From NCBI GenBank assembly GCA_023231475.1, contig JALJEE010002613.1:1-22212 (forward strand): a DNA stretch of 22,212 bases, written 5' to 3'. Position numbers and translations under genes: made by a program. How positions within the stretch are numbered: the stretch's first letter is position 1; each line of letters opens with the position of its first letter. Positions 1 to 10,006 of this stretch are shown here, piece by piece. The stretch is from Seison nebaliae. Lineage: Eukaryota > Rotifera > Pararotatoria > Seisonacea > Seisonidae. Under the pieces are notes generated by a model. That model was not told where the DNA came from. It saw only the letters and a program-made list of their open reading frames with translations, and searched no databases.

Positions 1-130
1 CAATCGCGACTAAAAAATGTGTGCACAAAAAATGCACATATATAATCCTTCTCTTACGCCTTATTCTTTTTAGATGCATACGTTAATGAATAATTCGAAA
101 TTACGGCTTAATATTTTGTTTTCTATTTAG

Positions 131-382
131 TTCCGAACAACAACTACAACAACGACAACCACAACTACAACAACAACTACAACTACAACTACAACTACAA
201 CATCAACAACTACAACTACAACATCAACAACTACAACAACAACAACAACTACAACAACAACTACAACAACGACGACGACGACGACGACGACGACAACAAC
301 AACAACAACAACAACGACGACGACGACGACGACGACGACGACTACAACAACTACAACAACTACAACAACTACAACAACGACA
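131..382 (+). repeat. ACN trinucleotide tract encoding poly-Thr
   Basis: From about 137 to 382 the sequence is nearly all ACA, ACT, ACG and ACC codons with two TCA codons, so it reads as Thr/Ser in the frame used by the flanking exon. The local blocks (ACA/ACT at the left, ACG runs near 268-340, ACT/ACA again) show repeated slippage expansion. Other frames give poly-Asn/Asp or, on the minus strand, poly-Val, which are shadows. Tracts like this usually differ in length between individuals. Confidence 0.85.
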
Positions 383-933
383 GTTGTCATTTCTACCAAA
401 CCAACCACTACAGTTTCTAGTCTTTCTCTACAATCCACGGGAGAAAGTACATGGACACTGGAAACGGTGTTTATTCCAAAAGCACCAGTAGCTGGTTATT
501 TGTTCATTTATTATTTATTACGTATTAATTATCTCGTCCTATCAAGAGGACCATCAGCATGAATGTGTCGATTCTGCATTTATTCCCAAAGTGAAAAAAG
601 AGAATGATAAATTTTTGATGGCGTTTTACGTTCTCATTACTATGCTAATCGTGGCTAACATCATCATTCTATATTGCATAAGTTCTTCTCTTTCATCTTA
701 TGCTTAGAATTATTAATCATGTTTTAGGTTATCAACGAAAACAAATTATGTTGCATCCCGAGAAATTGGCAGAGAAAAAGCCAAAACATGTTATGCATAA
801 TATTCACGGCCCTAATAAATCCCAATCATTACTTCCTCCTCCTCATCATCATCATAATCATCACAATTCGAAAGGAACATTAAGAAGCAAAGACACTTTG
901 TTAACAAACAAAACGCATCGAACTCTTCGATAA
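131..933 (+). CDS. 3' end of a mucin-like single-pass membrane protein (partial)
   Basis: This is the terminal part of a gene whose 5' end lies outside the window; I do not recognise the family. An acceptor TTTAG ends at 130. Exon A (131-494) encodes about 80 residues made almost only of Thr with a few Ser, then a Ser/Thr-rich stretch ending WTLETVFIPKAPVA. Exon B (592-681) encodes a charged KKEND start and a 23-residue hydrophobic helix, roughly FLMAFYVLITML through IIILYCI. Exon C (728-933) encodes a basic tail rich in Lys and His, with PPPHHHH, ending at a TAA. The phases fit across both introns. Intron 682-727 is 46 bases. The first intron is less certain: 495-591 is preferred because its donor is GTTATT; 488-548 also keeps frame, and an acceptor at 600 is possible. 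The inferred topology is an O-glycosylated extracellular stalk, one membrane span and a cytoplasmic basic tail. The function is unknown. Confidence 0.5.
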
Positions 934-1435
934 CTGAAATTAGCCGAACCATATTTTCGTAAATTTTTATAACAAATTAATTTTATTAAACTTCAAAGTT
1001 TCCCTTTCGGGAAAATTGGAGGACTGATAAATATAAAATTTAATAATTTCCCTCCTTGAGTTATGTGAGTGTGTGTGTGTGTGTGCATTGTGTAAATTGA
1101 GAGAAGAGGAAAAACAAGATAGGTAGAAATGGATAAATTTTAATAAATTGTCACTTTGTACAAAAAATTTCGAATGAATGAGGAGGATGGGTGTATGTGG
1201 AGTAGGGTTGCCCGGATGAAGATGATAAACAGTCTCGTTAACAAATGGAACATGAATATAACGAATGAATGATGAGTGAATGACAAATAAATTACGGAAA
1301 AATTAATCAGACAAATGTCAATTCGAATGTTCGTCTTTTGTCTGATCGACTACTGAGGAAGAATTGCCGAATATCAAAAAAAATCGTCAAAAAAACGTTT
1401 TTTTCTTGCGTGTAAAGAATCGAAAAAAATAAAAG
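934..1435. other. Convergent 3' gap between the mucin-like gene and the scribbler-like gene
   Basis: The stop codons of two convergent genes lie 502 bases apart. I see no coding sequence here. The gap holds a GT dinucleotide run at about 1069-1085, an AATAAA on the plus strand at 1286-1291, and an overlapping pair of poly(A)-like hexamers at 982-990. It is presumably made of the two 3' untranslated regions. Confidence 0.6.
982..990. terminator. Overlapping poly(A)-signal-like hexamers on both strands
   Basis: The nine bases TTTATTAAA read as ATTAAA on the plus strand (985-990), about 50 bases after the mucin-like stop. On the minus strand they read as AATAAA (982-987), about 450 bases after the scribbler-like stop. 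Either gene could use them. In AT-rich DNA such hexamers arise often by chance, so this is only a candidate. Confidence 0.25.
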
Positions 1436-1956
1436 TTATTTTCGAATACGAGAATTCGAATTGTTATTATTGTTGTTGGGGGAGGAATTGTTGCCAATTA
1501 AATTCAAATTTAATTTCAATTGATCACTGTTCAACAAATGGTTCATAACGTCGGATCGATTGAGATTTTTCAACTGACTCAAATCGAAATTCTTCCATTC
1601 TTCCTGAAGTAATTTCTCGTCGATTTCTGCCGTTGATTTGAATACATTAACTGATTCGGGACGCGTTTGTTGTTGTTGATGAATGTTTTGTTTCCAATTC
1701 ATATTGATTTGTTGTTGGACGTTATTCGTATCGATACCAGATGTAATTTTCTGAAGTTGATTCACACTCGTTGGCAATTTCGGCATAACCGAACCTGGAC
1801 GTTGATGTTCGAAATTCTTATTATTCAAATGATTCATCAACGATTGTTGTTGTTGTTGTTGTTGACGCTGTTGTTGTTGTTGTTGTTGTTGAGTGAATTG
1901 TTGGAGTTGATTAATTGAAGAAAATTGATTCTGTTGTAAAGAAATTGGAGAAAACA

Positions 1957-1992
<36 letters not shown>

Positions 1993-4900
1993 GAGGAATT
2001 TGTTTGACGATTTGATTTTGTAAGAATTTCAAATTATTCGTTGACGATGTGGTGGATATGGTGGATGGTGATTGTAACGATGATCCAGACGACAATGAGA
2101 GAAATGGTGGAATTGACCCACTCGATGACGATGTCAACGATGCTGAATGATTAGACAAAATTTTGAAGATATCTTTCGGATTAAATAGATCGAGAACGTC
2201 CGTCTCATTCTTCTTCAAGGAATCATTAAACGACGATTTAAGACGTCTGTCTAATGGTTTTGGAATCGATATCGATTTCTTCCGTTCACTCGTTTGATTC
2301 GAGAAATGATTCATCTTGTTCAAATTATTATTTACCGATGATCCGATTGTTGATGGGGAAGCAGAATGTGACGATTGTGGTAACGGTGGTCGAAGTATGG
2401 ATGATGATGACGTGTAATAATTATTATAGTCTTGTGTGGATAATCCACCGATTGATGATGTTGTTGGGAAATGATAAGATCTATTATTATTATTAATATT
2501 AATATTATTATTATTATTATTTGCTGTTGATGTTTTCTTTGAAGTTGGAGTCGATGCATTCGTGGTCAATATATCACTGGATAATAATCGAAGAACATTA
2601 TCGAATTCGGTTAATTTCGTATTTGAATGATCGTTCATGAGACTGTGAATGGCGGAGAATAACATTCGATTGGATTCCGATTCTGTTTTCTGTCGATTCT
2701 CATTCAAATGTGTTTTCTGTGGTGTCTTATTCATCTTAATATGATTAAGTGGCGCATTCTGACTATGTGTGACATTGGGGGACGATGAAATAGTCGTTGT
2801 AACGGTAGAGAAAGTGGTTGGTGAAAGGAATCTATTAGCCATATTGAAGTTCATCGTTGATGTTGTCGAAGATGATGAAGATGATGATAATTGTGGTGAA
2901 TTGAATGAATTTAATATGATATTCTGCATTTGTTTATGTTGTTGTAATTGATCACTCATTTGACTCTTGGATATGATTCGAGAAAGATCAACATTCGATT
3001 GACTATTCGAATTATTATTCATATTGAAGTTATTCATGTTATAATTCGAAGTATTATTATTATTATTGTTGCTGTTGTTGTTGGAAGTGAAAGAAGTGGA
3101 AGTGGTCGTCATAACAACGGATGATGATAAATTATTTTTCTTCTCATTCCAAATGAAATCATTCTTCAACAATTCCGAATTCATCTTCCTCTCTTGTTCT
3201 TTGAAGAATCTCTTCTCCATATCTTTCCGTGGACGACTGGGAGTACACTTGATTGGTGTGGTCTGACCGGACAATGGTAATTGTGCGATAGTTGTTGGAG
3301 TTTGTTGTTGGAATAATTGATCCAATTTTTTCTCGGGAGAATCGAAAGCTAAAAATGGATTAAATGAAGTTGCCGAACGATTATTTGTTGTTGATGTGAT
3401 CGACGTTGTCGTACCGCCGATTGATTGAGCTGATGACGACGGTGGTTTGTACGAATCATCAGAACAGAGCGCTGCAATGAGTTCTTCTTGTGTCCATTTT
3501 GCTCTACTGTCTTGTAGAAATTTAAATATTTGATGGAAACTCGCATCGCCAAATGTCTTTCGATATTCTTTCTCGTCGAATTTAATGATCGAATCGATTG
3601 AACGTTTCAATTTCTCGTCTTCAATTCGTCGATTTGAAGACGATAAAGTGGTTGAAGGAATTGTCGTGGTTAATTTGGAGATATTTCCCGTTGTCACATT
3701 TCCGATTGTTTCCATCGAAATATTTTTATTTTGATTATTCGAATTTATGACGACACAATTCGATGTTCCGTTATGATTGAATGTTGAGCTTAATAGATTT
3801 TTGTTATTTGTGGAATTAAATTGATATGGATTTTTCACCGTTTTTTCAATATCATCATCGATTGCAATCGTATTTACTGACGATGACGATGGATGATTAA
3901 TTGATGATGATAACAATAAATTATTGATCGAAGATGATAATAAATTTCGATTGGTTGTTGATGACGTGATAGATTGAGATGAATCGATCGATATTGATGT
4001 TATCGGACTTCGAGTAGTTGACGAAATTTTTATGGTTGTTGCAATGGTGGACGGAGGTGGTTGTACAATCACATTCTTCGTCATAACTTCGTCATCATCG
4101 TCTGAAATATCAGAATAAGCTGATGGAGATGTCACTTGTCGTTTGACACTCTGATAATTATTATTGGAAAGTGGAGTGGTCGATGTGGTTAATTTCAATT
4201 GATCTTCTTGATAAAAGACATTATGTTTGAGAGATAAAGTGGAAGCGGATAAAGGTGAATTTCTATTCATCGAATTCATCGTTCTCATTCCAATGAACTT
4301 CTCATCATTCTTCTTTAAACTATTCGATGTTCGATTCGAATTTTGAATTGATTTCATTCGACAATTCGACGATTCTTTGATATCCACATCTGATTCCATC
4401 GATGTTCGATTTATTCCACTACTTATCAATGATGGAGATTTGGATGATGTCGTTATAATGGGAGTTGTTGTTGATGTTATTGTTGTTGTTGTCGTTGTCG
4501 TTGTTAGTAATGTTGAATTGATATCATTCGATTTCTTATCATTATTATTTGAAAAAAGATCGGGAGAATTCTCATTTAATTTATTAATTAAACCATTTAA
4601 TAAATTCATTTGTTCTGTCATCTGATTCAATTTGAGAGTCATGTCATCGATTCTCTCATTCTTCATTTTATTCTCTTTCAACAACTTCTCATTCTTCGTC
4701 GTTAATTCTTCATTCAATTTTTCTATTCGTTTCAATTCTTCAATTTTTTTCAAATTCTCTTCCTGTAAATTCTCAATTTGATTCTTCCTCTCAATTTCAT
4801 TTTTTTCCATTTCTTCTTTCATCTCTCTTTTCACTTTCTCTATTCCATCAATATCATCATCTTCTCCACTGCCACTTTCTCCTCCTCCTCCTCCTCCTCC

Positions 4901-7900
4901 AATTTGTGTCGATTGATCAGTTTTTAATTGAATGGATTCATGAGAAATTCCATCTAACTGAATTCCCATATCATGACAAGTCGGTTGATGTTGAGTGGCT
5001 TGATGAACGGTGGATTTGGCAGTTTGTGTAAATCGATCTTCGTAACGTATTCCCATTTTCCGTCGTTCATCTAATGGCGTATATGGTTCCAGACAATCAC
5101 ACATTCTCAATAATGCACTATTGTTGTCATGGCAACGAGCGATATGAAATGACAAAGAGATAATTCGACGAAATCTTTTCCCACATTCCACTTCCGGACA
5201 ACATAACACTGCGTATGGTAACGATATCATACTTCTTGGAAAGAGGAATCTCATCGGATGTGGACTCAATTCGATCTTCCTATAACGTGATTTCTCTTTC
5301 TTCTCTTGAAACAAATTCAATTTTTTATCGATTTGATTATCCAAATCATTTTTATTATCATCATTATCTTTTCTCCGTTTCGATATCTTCTCTTCCAAAT
5401 TCGTCAACATCAATGATGACAATTCATTCTTATTTCCTGCTCTTCGATTTCCCACCGTACGCTCATCAGCAATCCTTCGTCCTTTCCCACTTCTCAATTT
5501 CCGATCTAACAGGAAATTTGGAACGACATCGCTTGACATATTTCGTTGAGAACGAAGTGATTTCCTTCCACGTTTCTCACTAATCGATGGTGATGATGGA
5601 TTGATATATGATGAGGATGATGACATTAACTCACCAGTATGTCGATTATTATTATCCAATTGATAGAATGTTGAATGATGATCATTCGCTGTCGCGTCTA
5701 ATCGAGGTGACGCCCAACTTTGTTTCGCATAATCTACAATTAATGTCCCAACATATGTTCGATTTCGCCACGTCACATTCAAAACAAGACATGTCGCCGT
5801 CTCATTCCAAACGATTCCTTCCAACACTATATGACTACCTGGTTCACAAGGACCAAGACATTCAGGTTCGGTCACCGTCGCCATATGGAAGGCTTGTGTC
5901 GATTGGTCTTTGGTTGGTGGAATATCATCTTGAAAATAATTCTCCGTTTTTATCGGTAATTGTCCATAATTATCCACTAAAGAAATGATCTTCTCCTTCT
6001 TCACTTTCGTCTTCTTCACAATCAATTTCTCTTTCTTATTCTCCTTTTTCGTCATCATCGTCGTCGAACATTTCATCGACGGTTTAGTTGTGGTCGATGA
6101 CGGTTGTATTGTCGTCGTTGCTGATGTTGTAACGGACATAATCGTTTCAGTAGTTACTGGAATAGTAATCGGTTCTATTTTTGCCACAATTGATCCAATA
6201 ATATTTGATGGTGATGTTACCATCGGAATCACTTCGGATTGTGATGATGAAATGGTCGATGTTATCATAACTGATGGAGACGAAGATGATGTCATGATAG
6301 GGGTGAATGATGTCGATGTTGTTATTCCTAATGTTGTTGTTGTTAATGTTGATGATGATGATGATAATTGTAAAATGTCTATAGGTGATGGTGGGGATGA
6401 TGGTGAAGTTGGAATAACATCTGTGCATGTTAACGATTTACCAAATGTGGACGATGGAGTTGTGCTGCTTAGAATTTGTGAAATATCCATTGAAGGTGCA
6501 CTACACGATTCTGTTATCGGTGTAATGATCATTAGATGGTTATTATCAATGATTGGTATCATTCTCTGAATTTTCGAAATGGAACAAACTGATGATTCGT
6601 CATCAAATGATCGTTTATTCTTGTTACTACTCTTCTTTCCAATTTTCAAATCATCCAATGACGATTTGCGAAAGATTGGTGGATCAATTGCAAATTTACA
6701 TGTCACATGTTTCGCTCGTTTTCTCGACGACATCAATTCCATTTTAATTCCATCATCCGTCGTTGTTGTCGTTGTTTCAATGGTATTATAATCATCAGGA
6801 AAGAGAGACATCATCGGAGAAACGGGAGACGAAAAAGATGATTTCTTCATATTCGACGACAAGATCAACGATTCAGTTGAACGTATTTCTACTGGCATTA
6901 TATTTTTTTTCGGTGACGGAGATGGAATTGACATTTGAATTTCTTTATTATTATTATTAATATTATTATTATTATTATTAATATTATTATTATTTTGTTT
7001 CTCTTGCGTATTGATGGTTAGAAGTGAATTGTTATAAGATTCATTCAATGGTGTCGGTTCGTAATTCGTCGGAATGGAACTCATCGAATCATCCAATACC
7101 GTTGAGGTGGTCGTCGTCACTGTAGAAAGTGGAATGATCTCACAATCATGAGTTGTTGGTGAGATTTTCTCGAACGTCTCATCTTTCATATCTCGATATT
7201 CCTCACTAACTGGAGCACTTTGATGTATTACATATTCTGGTGTAATTATCGTTATACTTCGATTAATTTTTGGAATATAATCGATGGGGGAATATATTGG
7301 AGCAGAAAGAATTGTTAAATCGTTCGACTTCGCTCGATGCCTTCTTTCTCTCATCGATTCATATTGAACATTCGCTTTTCTTATTCGATTTGTTTTCCCA
7401 TCTGGAATCTGTATCAATTTCTCTTCTATATCATTATCCATCGTTTTCTCATCAACTAAGTTCTTCAATCGTTCTGTCTCTATAATTTTCATTTCAATTT
7501 CTGATTTTTCATCTAAATCATTTTCTTTCAATTTCATCTCATCATCTTCAGACACCATTTCATGCTCTGGTTCTATTATTTCAATAAATTTCTCATTTTC
7601 TTCTCGTTTTTTATTTTCAATGAAATTTTCTGTTTCTTCTGATCTCCTATTTTCATTAAATCTTTCTTTTAAGTCAAATCCTGTTTTTTCGATATATATC
7701 TCCATTTTTTCTACTGCTTCTTTTTCGATAAATTTCTCTGTTTTTTCTAATTGTCTTTTTTCAATACAATTTTTCGTTTTTTCAAATTGACTTTTTTCAA
7801 TAAATTTCTCCCTTTTCTCTAATTCTCTTTTTTCAATAGATTTTTCCGTTTTCTCTAATTCTCTTTTTTCAATAGATTTCTGCGGTTTTTCTGCTTTTGA

Positions 7901-8539
7901 TTTTTCCAAAATTCTTTCCATTTCCTCTGATTTTCCTTTCTCAATAAGTTTTTCTATTTCTTCTGATTTTTGTTTATCTTTAAATTTTTCCATTTGAAGA
8001 TCTGCTGCCTTATCGTCTATTTCATTCGTTTCACTAGAAACAACTTTGACTTTCTCACATTTTCCATCGTTGTCGATGTTGTCAGTTAATTTATGATTGT
8101 CAGATGAATGAGAATGAACTGGAGGTGACTCAATTGACAGTTTATTCTCCTTCAATTTCTTCTCCTCCAATTCTTTCTTCTTCATATGATATGAATCAAT
8201 GGAGATGCGGATCTTTGATGGTTTATCATTGGGATTCTTTTTCTGCTTCTTTTCATCATCCTCCAATTCCTGCTGACGGATTTCTTCGATTAGACGTGGA
8301 GGAATCTGATCAGTAGAGAATGGTTTGGACATGTCGATAAACAACTCCAATTCTCCATCGTCATTAATTTTCTCTTTCTTGTCATCGTTCGACGACACGT
8401 CATCAGGTGGCGGGGGAGGAGGAGGCGGAGGAGGAGGAGGAGATGGTAATACCGGTAAAGTCAAAGATGGTGACATTGAAATGACGGGAGACAATATTTT
8501 TGATGAAGAGGATTGTCGCCGAACTGATGATGATATTGT

Positions 8540-8573
<34 letters not shown>

Positions 8574-10006
8574 ATAAAATCGGAGATATTATATTGATGT
8601 CGTTTCATATCATCATTGATTGAGTTTTGTGATGAAATTGATGAATGTTCCAAGATCTTTTGTGTCTCACTTACTGGGAAAATTGACGAGGAAACTTGTG
8701 AAGACGAACATATGGAAATCTGATGACTAGATATCGATGATGTTGTTGTTGTTATTATTTGGGGCAAGATCGATGATACTGAGATTGTTGTTGTTATTTT
8801 TGGGGGTGTGGTTGATGTTGATGGTGACGATTTTTTCGGAGTATAACTATCAATTGAAGATGTGGTAGTGATGATGGTGGTGGTAGTGGTTGTGGTAGGA
8901 GGGAAGGAATTGAAAGAAATTCCATTTTCATTCTCTGAAAGTTTATTCGTTTGGTCATTCGTCGTTTTCACTTCTTCGATTGGATGTTGTTGTTCCTTTT
9001 TCGGATGATGATTCAATTTATCATTCGAATCGATTTTCATGATATTCTTATTATTACCACTACTATTCGTAGTCGTTGTTGTACTCATTTTATGATGATG
9101 ATGATTATGATGATTGTGATGATTATGATGACTATGATGATTAGCATTCGTATTGTTGTTATTGGAATGATGATTGTTACTGTTGTTGTTCACAGGATAA
9201 TGATGAGACTTACTGACAGAATGATGAGGATGTTTATGAATCGGATGTTGTTGTTGTTGTTTATTATTATTATTATGTGATGATTGTTTATTTTGTGATA
9301 ACTGTTGTTGTTGTTGTTGTGGGATTGGGGGTGGGATTGAATGATGATGATGATGATAAGATTGTGGATATGATGATTTCGATGAATAATTTGAATTTTT
9401 CAAAATTTTCTCCGAATTAAAATTCCCACTCACCACATGATAAGTTCGATCGATTTTATTATTTTCATTCTCTTGCACACTTCTCATTATCTGATCTTCA
9501 TCATCTTCGTCCGTGTCAATCTCTCCTTCTTCCAATTCATCCCTCATCTTACTATTTCGTGAGATCACCGGCTGTGGTAAAGTGGAAGAAACGGAATGAA
9601 GAGAAATGGTCGCCGTCGTTACGGTCGAAATGATTATACCACTCTTCCTCATTGAACCTGAAATTGTGGTGACGACAGGATGAACATGATGATGATGATG
9701 ATGATATGATTTCTTATCTAAATCGATCAATTTTGATAAAGTCGCTGCCGAACTGGTTGTTATGGCAACGGACGGTATTGAATAAAATGTAGATGTCGAT
9801 ACAACTGGCGATGAGATTCGTCGTCGTTTGATTATCGAATTACTGTTGTTATTCGTCGTTGATTTATCGAGGAAAACGGTATCGTCTTCATTACCATTCA
9901 ATTGATATCCGTCGCCATTCGACATAATTCTCCGATTGATAATTGATTCATCCTCTTCCACCTCGTCATTCTCAATCACCACTCCACTCACCACTTTCTT
10001 ATTCAT
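1436..10006 (-). CDS. sbb: Scribbler/brakeless (ZNF608/ZNF609) ortholog, single exon, 2856 aa
   Basis: Nuclear transcription cofactor of the family containing Drosophila scribbler/brakeless and vertebrate ZNF608/609; ZNF609 is reported to work with NIPBL and Integrator. The diagnostic core is at residues 1380-1435: EPECLGPCEPG, then LEGIVWNET, VTWRNRTYVGTL and SWASPR. A C2H2 finger at 1603-1626 has the family's C-x4-C-x12-H-x4-H spacing. SPSAYSDISD lies at 1960-1969. An acidic N-terminal ELEEGEIDTDEDDED patch, His runs and a 12-Pro run (about 521-532) precede a Glu/Lys repeat (675-818). A coiled coil spans about 1717-1817. The C-terminal half is Asn/Ser/Thr/Gln-rich with two large Gln tracts. 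The start is favoured because an in-frame TGA touches the ATG upstream and no splice acceptor is near. By memory, vertebrate members are about 1400-1500 residues, so this protein is far longer, mainly from low-complexity sequence. No intron interrupts 8.5 kb. The N-terminal GDEWDIG-type motif that I recall from ZNF609 was not found. Confidence 0.93.
1838..1891 (-). repeat. CAA/CAG tract encoding Gln8-Arg-Gln7
   Basis: TTG repeats on the plus strand are CAA codons on the coding minus strand. They give an interrupted polyglutamine run in the C-terminal region of the scribbler-like protein. The single CGT in the middle marks an Arg interruption. Confidence 0.8.
1958..1994 (-). repeat. CAA tract encoding about 13 Gln
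   Basis: This is a pure TTG run on the plus strand, in frame as CAA codons of the scribbler-like gene. It is the longest pure Gln run of that protein and a likely site of length variation. Confidence 0.8.
4565..4855 (-). other. Predicted coiled coil of the scribbler-like protein
   Basis: Residues about 1717-1817 are highly charged (Glu, Lys, Arg, Asn) with Ile, Leu and Met at heptad-like spacing, for example IENLQEENLKKIEELKRIEK, ending in LNQMTEQMNLLNGLINKL. No Pro or Gly interrupts it. It should dimerise. It begins about 15 residues after the last of a cluster of TQT-type motifs, separated by a poly-Gly and acidic linker. Confidence 0.7.
5129..5200 (-). other. C2H2 zinc finger of the scribbler-like protein
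   Basis: The metal ligands are Cys1603, Cys1608, His1621 and His1626, giving C-x4-C-x12-H-x4-H. The segment CPEVECGKRFRRIISLSFH aligns well with the single finger I recall from ZNF609 (CPHPNCNKKYKHINGLKYH). All four ligands are present, so the finger should fold. Confidence 0.88.
5702..5869 (-). other. Family-defining core block (EPECLGPCEPG to SWASPR)
   Basis: Residues 1380-1435 hold the most conserved stretch of the scribbler/ZNF608/ZNF609 family. EPECLGPCEPG, LEGIVW, NVTWRN, TYVGTL and a final W-A-x-P-R match the vertebrate and insect proteins almost position by position. The local change is VDYAKQSWASPR where I recall DCTRHDWAPPR. This block is the main ground for the gene name. Confidence 0.92.
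7553..7984 (-). repeat. 36-base coding tandem repeat, about 12 units (Glu/Lys-rich 12-mers)
   Basis: Residues 675-818 of the scribbler-like protein are twelve units of 12 residues with consensus FIEKxxLEKTEK. Examples are SIEKRELEKTEK, SIEKRELEKREK, FIEKSQFEKTKN, CIEKRQLEKTEK, FIEKEAVEKMEI and FIENKKREENEK. The central units are most alike and the edges have drifted (FKDKQKSEEIEK at the start, FIEIIEPEHEMV at the end), as expected for a tandem array that grew from the middle. A single charged alpha helix is the likely structure. The array ends before residue 819, well away from the conserved core. Confidence 0.85.
8404..8445 (-). repeat. GGN tract encoding poly-Pro
   Basis: GGN repeats on the plus strand give about twelve consecutive Pro codons on the coding minus strand, preceded by LPVLPSP and followed by DDVSSND. 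This could bind SH3, WW or profilin-like partners, which is inference from composition only. Confidence 0.75.

Noticed and set aside
127-438. Minus-strand frame of nearly pure Val
   Set aside because: It is the antisense of the ACN tract. The plus-strand Thr frame continues into a plausible stalk and, after splicing, a membrane helix, while the Val frame has no sensible start or context.
5215-5988. Two plus-strand frames of 122 and 126 codons opposite the conserved core
   Set aside because: They lie antisense to the zinc finger and the EPECLGPC block, whose conservation explains the open frames. No domain is seen in them.
5985-6569. 194-codon plus-strand frame rich in Asp, Val and Ile
   Set aside because: It is a shadow of Ser/Thr/Ile codons in the scribbler-like gene on the opposite strand. 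The composition follows from antisense of TCA, ATT and GTT codons.
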